Shown here one piece after another: positions 41,679 through 50,500 of a DNA stretch of 64,000 nucleotides (positions are counted from its first letter, which is position 1; each line of letters begins with the position of its first letter). The DNA lies in contig JAUMIR010000003.1 of the NCBI GenBank assembly GCA_030847615.1, positions 67,404,001 to 67,468,000 of the forward strand, written 5' to 3'. The position numbers and the translations under genes were made by a program. The stretch comes from Gambelia wislizenii (Eukaryota > Chordata > Lepidosauria > Squamata > Crotaphytidae). Below the pieces are notes generated by a model. It did not search any database and was not told the origin of the DNA. It saw nothing but the letters and a program-made list of their open reading frames with translations.

Positions 41679-44600
41679 TCAGGAAGGACTCATCCCGCGC
41701 CTTCTGCAAGCGCACTGATGACTAAAAAGGCCAATCCGAGATAAACAAGTCCGGTTGCAAAAAGTGCAGCAGAAGGTCTCCTTGGGTGATGTTTTTGGGT
41801 TGTGATTCTTTCTGCGTTGTCGTTTCTCTTCAAGACTTGTTCGTCGTGAGTTCTCAAATAAGGCTGCAGCATTGTGGATAGTGCGTCTCCATGCCTCCCG
41901 ATGTGAGGCCAGGGCGGACCACCGTTGGTGATCAATCTGGCCAAGCCTGAGATGTTGTTTCAGGGAGTCCTTGTATCGCTTTTTTGGAGCGCCCCTCCCA
42001 CGCTGACCCGTGGCGAGTTCACCGTAGAGTAGTATTTTTGGGAGGCGATGGTCCTCCATCCTAGAAACGTGCCCTGCCCAGCGCAGCTGTGTTCTCAATA
42101 TCATGGCCTCAATGCTGGTGATCCCTGCTTGTTCAAGGACAGCAACATTCGTCACATAGTCAGTCCAGTGTATATTTAGGATTGTGCGTAGACAGCGCTG
42201 ATGAAAGCGCTCGAGGAGTCGTAGGTGGTGGCGATAGGTAACCCATGTTTCAGATCCATAAAGGAGGATAGACAGTACGATGGCTCTATACACACTAATT
42301 TTTGTGCTTTGCCTCAGGTGTTTATTGCTCCAGACTCTTTTGTGAAGTCTTCCAAATGCACTATATGCCTTTGCTAATCTGTGATCGATCTCTTTGTCAA
42401 TCTTGGCATCTGAGGAGATGATGCTTCCCAGGTAGGTGAACTGCTGAACGGACTTGAGCACTGATTTGCCGACGGCAATGTGGGGATGGTGGTGTTCGTC
42501 CTGTGGTGCAGGCTGGTGAAGAACTTCTGTTTTCTTCAGGTTGACTTCTAGCCCAAACAGCTCTGCAGCTGTTGCAAAGCAGGACGTTAGGCGCTGCAGA
42601 GCTGCTTCTGTGTGGGCAACAAGGGCAGCATCATCGGCGAAGAGCAGCTCACGGACTAGATAGTTTAGAGTCTTAGTGTGAGCCCTCAGACGGCTTAAGT
42701 TAAACAAGCTACCATCAGTACGGTAGCGTATATAGATGCCGTCGTCTTCTTCAAGCTCTGCCATAGCCCTTTGGAGCATCGTGCTAAAGAAGATTGTAAA
42801 TAAAGTTGGTGCAAGAACACAACCTTGCTTCACTCCATTAGTTATTAGAAAGGGCTCTGAAAGAGCATCGCCATATCTGACTTGACCACGCTGGCCCTCG
42901 TGTAGCAAGATAATCATTTTAAGGAATTTGGGGGGACATCCTAGTTTTTCCAGGATCTGCCACAGACCTTTTCTACTTACAGTGTCAAAGGCTTTGGTGA
43001 GGTCGACAAATGTTACATAGAGACCCTTGTTCTGCTCCCTACATTTTTCTTGCAGTTGCCTAAGGGCAAATACCATGTCTGTAGTACTCCTATTGGCTCT
43101 GAAGCCACATTGGCTTTCAGGGAGAAGTTCTTCTGCAATAGCAGGAACTAATCTGTTCAGGAGTATCCTTGCAAGGATTTTTCCAGCAATAGAGAGCAGT
43201 GTTATGCCTCGATAGTTTGAGCAGTCGGATTTTGCTCCTTTTTTCTTGTACAGGGTGATGATGACTGCATCTCGGAGGTCTGATGGCAGTTCCCCTTTTT
43301 CCCAGCAATTCACAAGGAATTCGTGGAATTTTTCGTGGAGTGCATGACCTCCGTGTTTCCAAACTTCAGGTGGGATTCCATCAATCCCAGCTGCCTTGCC
43401 GTTTTTCATCTGCTGCATGGCCATAAGGGTCTCTTCCAAAGTGGGAGCTATGTCCAATTCATTTTTCATTGGTTTTTGTATCATATATTGGATAGCTGAG
43501 GCTTGGACTACTCGGTTGGCGCTAAAGAGACTTTGAAAATGTTCAGCCCAACGATTTAGGATGGAGGCTTTATCAGTAATTAATGTTTGACCATCTGTAC
43601 TGTATAAGGAGCTTTGGACCTGATAAGTAGGTCCAAACACTGCTTTAAGAGCTTCATAAAATCCTCTATGATCACCCAGATCTGCACAGCGTTGTGTCTT
43701 TTCTGCTAAATTGATCCACCACTTGTTCTGCATGTCTCGGAGTTTTTGTTGTAGTTTGCTACATGTGAGGCGGAAAGCTGCTTTTCTTACATGACAGGTT
43801 GGCTGGGCGAGGTATGCCTGGTGAGCAGCTCTCTTCCTTGCCAACAGCTCCTGGATCTCTTGGTTGTTTTCATCAAACCAGTCTTGATTTTTCTTGTGGG
43901 AGAACCCGAGGGATTCTTCTGCAGACTGGAGGATACTGTTTTTGATATGTTGCCAAAGCACTGTAGGAGAAGGATCTGTAGGATGGTCTTCAAGTTTCGT
44001 TTGTAGGTTTGCCTGGAAGTTGTCTCTCATGGTAGCTTGTTGAAGATTGTTGACTTGGAGCCTCTTCTTTAAGATGCCACCCCTCTTAGGTTTGAACTTA
44101 AGATGAAGATTTAGTTTACATCTGACGAGGCGATGATCTGTTTGGCATTCTGCACTGGGCATCACTCGGGTATGACGGACATCACGAATGTCTCTCTGAC
44201 GGACTAGAACGTAGTCAATGAGGTGCCAATGTTTGGATCGGGGATGCATCCAGGTTGTCTTCAAGCTATCTTTCTGCTGAAAGATTGTGTTTGTAATAGT
44301 CAGCTGTTGTTCTGCACAGAACTCTAGCAGGAGGCGTCCGTTATCATTGCAATTTCCAACACCATGCTTGCCTAAGACACCTTTCCAGGCTTCGGAATTC
44401 TTTCCTACTCTGGCATTGAAGTCACCAAGTATAATAATTTTATCTTCTACAGGGACTTTTTGTATGAGTTGGCGTAGGTCTGTGTAGAATTTGTCTTTCT
44501 CTACAGGGTCGGCTTGCATAGTTGGGGCATATACACTAAAGAGAACAACATGTGGGAGGCGTAAGGAAATAATGCGATCAGAGTGTCCTGTTGGCAAGGT

Positions 44601-44837
44601 TTCGAGTTTGGAGGCAATGGAGTTTTTAATCATGAAGCCTACTCCTGAAAGATGTTTTTCGGTTTTGGGTTTGCCAGACCAGTAAAGTGTGTAGCCGGCG
44701 CCATGTTCTTTAAGGCTGCCTTCCTCATGGAAGCGAACTTCACTAAGAGCAGCGATGTCAATATTAAGCCGTGATAGTTCAAGGGCTATTAGGGCAGAAC
44801 GACGCTCAGGCCGTCCACTATCTTTAGAGTCTTGCAT
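41679..44837 (-). CDS. LINE polyprotein: endonuclease, reverse transcriptase, zinc finger
   Basis: A 1,052-residue uninterrupted ORF from the first in-frame ATG. Endonuclease: SEVRFHEEG (Glu), VVLFSVYAPT, ILGDFNARVG near residue 138, HLIDYVLVRQ and TDHRLVRCKL. Reverse transcriptase: GKAAGIDGIPPEVWKHG, NYRGITLLS, SQCGFRANRS, YVTFVDLTKAFDTVSR (motif A), GVKQGCVLAPTLF and LLFADDAALVAH near residue 732. The C-terminal region has LYGSETWVTYRHHLRLLERF, LRWAGHVSRM and a final finger CCTFCNRTCLSRIGLFSHQ. The open frame extends 30 codons further upstream to a TGA at 44928-44930. That stretch encodes LTLACWNIRT, the first strand of the endonuclease with its Asn, so the true start may be upstream at a non-ATG codon. 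Key residues all appear intact. Confidence 0.93.
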   Translation of the reverse strand: MQDSKDSGRPERRSALIALELSRLNIDIAALSEVRFHEEGSLKEHGAGYTLYWSGKPKTEKHLSGVGFMIKNSIASKLETLPTGHSDRIISLRLPHVVLFSVYAPTMQADPVEKDKFYTDLRQLIQKVPVEDKIIILGDFNARVGKNSEAWKGVLGKHGVGNCNDNGRLLLEFCAEQQLTITNTIFQQKDSLKTTWMHPRSKHWHLIDYVLVRQRDIRDVRHTRVMPSAECQTDHRLVRCKLNLHLKFKPKRGGILKKRLQVNNLQQATMRDNFQANLQTKLEDHPTDPSPTVLWQHIKNSILQSAEESLGFSHKKNQDWFDENNQEIQELLARKRAAHQAYLAQPTCHVRKAAFRLTCSKLQQKLRDMQNKWWINLAEKTQRCADLGDHRGFYEALKAVFGPTYQVQSSLYSTDGQTLITDKASILNRWAEHFQSLFSANRVVQASAIQYMIQKPMKNELDIAPTLEETLMAMQQMKNGKAAGIDGIPPEVWKHGGHALHEKFHEFLVNCWEKGELPSDLRDAVIITLYKKKGAKSDCSNYRGITLLSIAGKILARILLNRLVPAIAEELLPESQCGFRANRSTTDMVFALRQLQEKCREQNKGLYVTFVDLTKAFDTVSRKGLWQILEKLGCPPKFLKMIILLHEGQRGQVRYGDALSEPFLITNGVKQGCVLAPTLFTIFFSTMLQRAMAELEEDDGIYIRYRTDGSLFNLSRLRAHTKTLNYLVRELLFADDAALVAHTEAALQRLTSCFATAAELFGLEVNLKKTEVLHQPAPQDEHHHPHIAVGKSVLKSVQQFTYLGSIISSDAKIDKEIDHRLAKAYSAFGRLHKRVWSNKHLRQSTKISVYRAIVLSILLYGSETWVTYRHHLRLLERFHQRCLRTILNIHWTDYVTNVAVLEQAGITSIEAMILRTQLRWAGHVSRMEDHRLPKILLYGELATGQRGRGAPKKRYKDSLKQHLRLGQIDHQRWSALASHREAWRRTIHNAAALFENSRRTSLEEKRQRRKNHNPKTSPKETFCCTFCNRTCLSRIGLFSHQCACRRRGMSPS

Positions 44838-45625
44838 GGTTCTGATGTTCCAGCATGCAAGTGTCAGTTTATTTACACCTTTGGAGGCCGGTGTGTGCCT
44901 TTGTTTCTTTGCCTTGGTTTGACCGCATCAGAAGATTCCCGTTGGCCGCGGCTAGCCAACCAGGTAGTTGGGGATGAGCTTTCTTTAGGCCACCTTTTCT
45001 AGGCCCCTCTCCATATGGAGCAAGCAGTGCTCTCCTTAAAAAAGGCTGCTTGGTCGTTCAGAATGCTGCCGAACAAGACTGTCATCTCCCGGGTCAGGCT
45101 TGAGCGACCAATGTCCTGAACCGCCTGCATGCAGGGTTGGGGCTGCGGCTTCCAGTGCATCTTTACACCTGCCGGTTTCGTCCCTCGCCAGTCGCTACAG
45201 GGCTTTTTTGGAAATGGATTTGTCCTTCGAGCCTGTGCAATGGATTTTTCTGGTGGAGCGCAGCGTGCACAGAACTGGCCTCACCCTTTAAACCAGAGAT
45301 TCATCTGCCATGGCCTTGCAAGCATGGACGTGGCAGCGAGGTCCTCGGGCCGTAGGTTTGATTAGAGTTTCCTTCTCTTAGATGGTTGACCTTACAGGGT
45401 TGGACGAGCACCATCTGCCCGGGTTTGGGATTAGAGTTTTCCTTCTCCTAGGACGGTTGCCATAAGGCTAGAGAGCCCATCCTGCCCTTTGACGCTCTTT
45501 GTCAGACCCTTCGGTTTTGACCTGTCTGGCATGGGAGACCCTACCGGTGGCTATTATGCCACCGCCAGCATAGCTCAAAACGTCATTAGGGTGCGCAAGC
45601 CTCTCTCCCACGACAAGGGGGCGTC
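44838..45625 (-). promoter_or_regulatory. LINE 5' UTR
   Basis: Same sequence, with about 85-90% identity by eye, as 20854-21609 on the plus strand, which fixes the element's 5' end at GACGCCCCC. Presumably carries the internal promoter. No ORF1 is present. Confidence 0.75.
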
Positions 45626-45640
45626 AAATGAGGATATAAT
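45626..45640. repeat. Right target-site duplication of the full-length zinc-finger LINE
   Basis: Exact copy of the 15-mer at 41637-41651. Confidence 0.92.
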
Positions 45641-46009
45641 ACTGTACAACTAACATCATGTCATACCACCCATGGGGGGAGTGAATCAGTTGTTTGAAGA
45701 TACCTGCCCTCATGCACACGTACACATGAAAGTCTTCTCCCTCCCTCCCTGTGCATAGACAGCCAACAGGTTTGTTTCTCTTCATAGTGAGAAATTTTAT
45801 TTATAAAAGTATCAAGGTTTTGTATTTTACAGACAGAAAAGTTTTGTGTCTCAGGCAGTCACATCCAAAAATACTCTCATTGCTGCAGTGTCATAGGAAA
45901 GACTGTGATCCCCCAAACAAAGGTGCCTGCCTTTTTTTTTCTTGCAAGATACTGGCTGGATATGCCTTGAGGCCTCTTCAGATGTATCTCCTCACCACTG
46001 CATGTTTTC

Positions 46010-46043
<34 letters not shown>

Positions 46044-47215
46044 ACACACACACACACAACACATAGAAAGGACAGTAAGACCCGAATTCCAGTGTCAATA
46101 GGGGCCCTTGACCACCTGCAGCTTCTAGGTAATAGAGGACCCCTCTGTGCAGAAGCCTAGTCTACATCCACATAGCTATATCCTCATATAGTTACGGTAT
46201 ATGTTCTGCAGTCTGCGAGGGGGCTGATGGCAGTGGACCAGCCAATATCCAGGTCACAATCAGCACATACAGTTGTGCTCCCTACTCCAAATGGTGAATG
46301 TGAACGTAATGAGAAGAGACCTCAGGATGCTTAATGAGGGTTGTGAGAGGGGTTCTCTGAAAGGGCTTCTGACCTCAAAAGGCTCCTGAATTGACAAAGG
46401 GTGATTCTGCAGGCCTTCCCAGCTGCTAAATTTAATCTGTGTTTGAATGGTGTAGAAAAAGGAAGGAAGATGCCACCTTTTGACTCCCCACTGCCCATGT
46501 TAGCCAACTCATGACCTCCCTTCTAAAAATAGTAACTAAGTGACTATTCTCTCCACACACATCCTCCCAAAGCAAGAGGTGACTCTTCAGATGCTGGGTT
46601 GCAACTCCCATAGCCACTCACATCACATCAATTTGCCTTTTCCTGAGATAAAGGGAAAGATACCCCGGTTCATGCTGTCATTCAATCATTGTGCTAAACT
46701 TAAAATCCTGTTGAGACATGCCTGAATAGGGAATAAATGCACACAATTAAAAGGAACAGAGTGCATCCCCCACCTACATCCCCAATTGCCCTTTTTACAT
46801 GGCAAAGCAGGTTTTCTATCCACATAGAACCTTTAACTTATATGCAAATGAACATAAGTAGAGGTCTTATGCAGACTTCCAAACTCACAGCTAGGTAGCA
46901 AACACTAGGGTTAGGACTGATATGCATAATCCCCATGTCTTTTGATTATGTTCTGGCAGAATGCCTGAATGTGTAACCTCTGAATCAGAGATGGGGGAAA
47001 TTACCTTTTGGAACACAATTCTGAGTCCCCCACCCACCCACCAAAGACCAAGCTGATAGCTATAATCTAAAAAAGGAACTTTTCCAAGCTTTGTCCTGAA
47101 AGGTCCCTGCAACAGGATATTGCAGAGATGAGTCAATTCCCTTAAAGAGAAAAAATATGCTCAGAGACACACATTTCTCACAAACAACAACAAGCAGCAT
47201 CAGGCCCACAAGTGC
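45641..47215. other. Intergenic sequence downstream of CRYGS
   Basis: Non-coding. It contains the compound simple repeat at 46011-46058. No gene was recognised between the LINE and the CRYGS poly(A) signal. Confidence 0.5.
46011..46058. repeat. Compound microsatellite (CTGT)n(CT)n(CA)n
   Basis: Five CTGT units, then CT repeats, then about eight CA units. Confidence 0.95.
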
Positions 47216-47221
47216 TTTATT
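47216..47221 (-). terminator. CRYGS: CRYGS poly(A) signal
   Basis: AATAAA on the minus strand, 50 bases after the TAA stop (47271-47273). It gives the short 3' UTR usual for gamma-crystallin genes. Confidence 0.85.
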
Positions 47222-47270
47222 GATGGCATCAAGTCAGCTGTGACTTCGGTTTCAGGCTTCTTGCTGCTTA

Positions 47271-47543
47271 TTACTCTGCAACACGGCGGAAGGACTGGAC
47301 CACTGGGGATGCAGCCCCCCACTCCATGGGTTTGCTGTACTCCCCTCTCTCCAGGAAATACTGCCTGCCACGGAAGTTGGGATGCTCATAGAAAACCCAG
47401 GCCCCATCCAGGACCTTGCAAGAGTGGATTTCCCGGAAATGAAAATGCTCCATGACAGAAGGGCAATCCTCTGTGGATTCATACATCTGGCCACTAAAGT
47501 CACCCTTCTCAAAGAACTGGATCTGGTATTTGCCTCCACCGGA
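47271..47543 (-). CDS. CRYGS: CRYGS exon 3 (C-terminal domain)
   Basis: The acceptor TTGTTGCAG precedes TCC at 47543. It encodes [14 protein letters not shown] through RRVAE and TAA. Two Greek-key motifs, with the Cys in HSCKVLDG and in EDCPSV as in other gamma-S proteins. Confidence 0.96.
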   Translation of the reverse strand, partial: SGGGKYQIQFFEKGDFSGQMYESTEDCPSVMEHFHFREIHSCKVLDGAWVFYEHPNFRGRQYFLERGEYSKPMEWGAASPVVQSFRRVAE

Positions 47544-50500
47544 CTGCAACAAGAAAGAGAAGAAACACAAAGATGAGCAGAGGCAGACAACTCTACTTAA
47601 TTGGCAGGCCATTGTACACAGCTAGCAACTGTGTGTTTGGGTTTCACTTATGTCTATTCTTATCAGATCTCAGATTTCTAAAGGTGCATAGTGAAAATCT
47701 CTTGCCATAAATTGTACATGCAGCTTGAGTTAAATTTAAGAGAGACGTGGCTGGGTGATGCAGGGATCACAATCCAAAGTGTGCCTCAATCAGCCTCCAG
47801 GAGGCTAACAAGCCATGTATGAATGCACAAATATTACAAACTCAAATAGCCACCATGGCTGTTTTATTTAATACATTCTTCCCAAGAGTCAGTGTAGTTC
47901 AGTGGAAAGATTTTTAGATTGAGTTCATTTCCTCACTCAACTTCAAACTTCACTGGATGATGTCAGGCCAGTCATCATCTCTCAGTTTGCCTAACAACCT
48001 CACAGGGTTGTTGTGTGGATAGAATGGGGGAGTGGGGCTAGGAAAGTACTGTATGTGTTGCCTGGGGGAAGGGTAGGATAAAAATGTAGTAAATAAGTTA
48101 ACACGTGGCCTTAGCGATGAATGAGAACATTCCCATCCTGTAATGTGGGAGGGGAAAACCTGGGGCCATCCAGATGTTGTTGGGCTCAAACTTCCATCAT
48201 TCCTGTCCACTGATCATGTTGGCTGGCGCAAGCTAGAATTTGTCAACATCTGGAAGATGACAAGTTTCCCCACCTCTGCTTCAATGAGAGTGTGTCTGTG
48301 TGAGCAAGTGACTAGAGATACAAGGTAAGGTAGATTATCCTTCACTGGAAGTTTTTAAACAGATGTTATCTCTTGAAGGTGGCTTTACCAGTGGATTCCT
48401 ATATGGCAGAGAATTGGACTAGATGGGCCTTGGGGTCCTTTATAGCTCTAAGATTTTAAGTGTGTTGTCATTATTCACAGATGTGAAATAAAAGCATATG
48501 AAGATCTGGACATGTGAAGAAACAAGACTGTCAAGAGTAACCATTTCAACTATCATTGTATAAGAATATCTCATTTGTTCATGTAGATTTCATAGATAAT
48601 CAAAGAGGGAAAGAAAAATCCCACTTACTAACTGAATGAATTTGCATGAGCTGACACGGTCATTCAGGCCCATCCAGCGCTGGTACTCAGGATACTCCCC
48701 ATGAGTCAGCACATACATATTCCCTGCAAAGTTTGGCCGCTCATAAACAACCCAGGCACCCCCCTCCACGCGGATGGAATTGCAACGGCTCAAGTCAGTG
48801 TGGAAATCCAAGCAGTCCCTGTCGGACTCATAGCGGCGCCCTTGGAAATTCTTGCCTTCATAAAAGGTGATCTGAAATACAAGCAAAGAACAAAGGAAAC
48901 ATATTTCCCACCAGATGTAGCACAATTTGGCTGGACTTGCCTCCTGGCAACTTCTCTTACACCTAAATATTAAAGGGAGTTCCACTTGCTATAAAAAGTA
49001 TACACACACACATATGTGCCATGGCAATGCCCAAGCTGACAGAGAACATTTACATGTTCTTTTTAGGGAAATGTACCAATGGGTTATTCACATAAGCATT
49101 AATAGTTATTATGTGGCAAGCAGTGGTTATGCACGATTTCAGCAATCAAGGTGAGGTAATAAGAGATTGTGGTGGTTGTTCCTGCAATTCATTCTGTGTG
49201 ATATGAGTAACTGAAATATAACTAACTCACAATGGTGACATCCCATGTATTCACTTCTACTGCACTGGCATCACAGCAAGCACAGAAGTGTTTCCTTCCC
49301 TAATTGTGTTCTTAATTCCAGTTCAGTCCCCGTTCTTCTAGTAAGAGTGCTACTTTAAACACCTGTCCCTTTCAGAATATGGACTAAATAGGTTCAGGCC
49401 TACAACTGGGCAGAGTAAGGCAGATGCCTCAAGTGGCAAAGAATGGAGGTGTGGAGGGGGCAGAGGAAGTATCCTGTCCTGGTTGACTGGGAAACAGGCC
49501 TGTGTGTTCCAGCCTACCAGTCCTGCACACACACACACCTCAGCTACTGTCCTCAGAGGTTGATAGTGTCTCATTACCAGTGGGTTCTCTGTCAATCCAA
49601 TCAGCTTCTGTAGGTAGAATGGGGGCGTCTTTGAAACTTTGCCTGGGCCTGTCCTAATAGCAAATCCAATTCACACAAGCCCCTATTCATACAATGCCTC
49701 CAAGACTATAAACATGTGAATGGAGGGGAGGGTGGGGAAATGATTCCTCCCATTGCCTATGTGTTCCACGTGAAACTGTGAACACAGATTATGTGAGCTC
49801 AGGTTGTACAAAACATTCAGGGGATGCATAGACGGTTACTTGGCAGCAAGTTGCCCTCACATCCATTTTTCAGTGCAGATCATTCTCCTTGCAGTAGAAC
49901 CCAGTGATCAGTCTATCTTCCAGCACAGGAACAATCAGAAAGTATTTATCTATGAGCTCATTTCCCCCCAGAAAATCCATCAGCTGGTTTTGCTCATGTT
50001 TAAGAATTTCTGAGATCAGAAGCTGGGGGCCACTACTGATTGATGCTTCTGGATGTTCTCCTTTGCAGCAGCAAAGGATGTTCTCCTTTGCAGCTGACTT
50101 TCTTTTCAAATTAGAAGCCCAAGATAGGTATATCTGTAGCCACAAGTCTTTAATTTTTTTTAAGCACAGGGGAGTCCTGTTTTGATTGCAGATCACAGTG
50201 GGATTGAGGCTTAGTCTCTCTTTCATGCACACATTCATTCATTGGCGCAGAGAGCGGTGGGGGGAGGCTTTTTCCCTGGCAGCCACCAAAGCTATTATAT
50301 GCACTGGAGGGATACTGCTATTGGTGCAAATAGATTGGTGGGGGGGGGTATTTTCATTGAGCAATTGGTGTCAGGGTGGAGAATGAGTTAATCATTCATG
50401 GCTTGGAATTTGGCACTAACAACATCACAGATAACATCTGACAGGCACCCATTACGCTCATACAACCCTCCACATTGCAATTACAGTCACAATAGATATG

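Larger units (their letters stand above)
41652..45625 (-). mobile_element. Full-length single-ORF LINE with C-terminal zinc finger (Vingi/Ingi-like)
   Basis: A 3,974-bp minus-strand element bounded by exact 15-bp duplications. It has a 5' UTR of about 700-790 bases (45625 to about 44840), one ORF of 1,052 codons, and a 3' non-coding end of only 27 bases ending in CCAGAG without a poly(A) tail. Other copies end in longer GA repeats. The clade call is tentative: one ORF with AP endonuclease, RT and a terminal C2H2-like finger and no RNase H seen suits the Vingi group, but RTE-related groups are possible. Confidence 0.9.

Noticed and set aside
41679..44837. Host gene resembling craniofacial development protein 2
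   Set aside because: The endonuclease similarity is shared with LINEs; the ORF continues into a reverse transcriptase and is bounded by a target-site duplication.
47271..47543. Beta-crystallin instead of gamma-S
   Set aside because: Two Greek keys per exon, the short 7-codon first exon MSKTG and 178 residues fit gamma-S; beta crystallins have one exon per Greek key and terminal arms.
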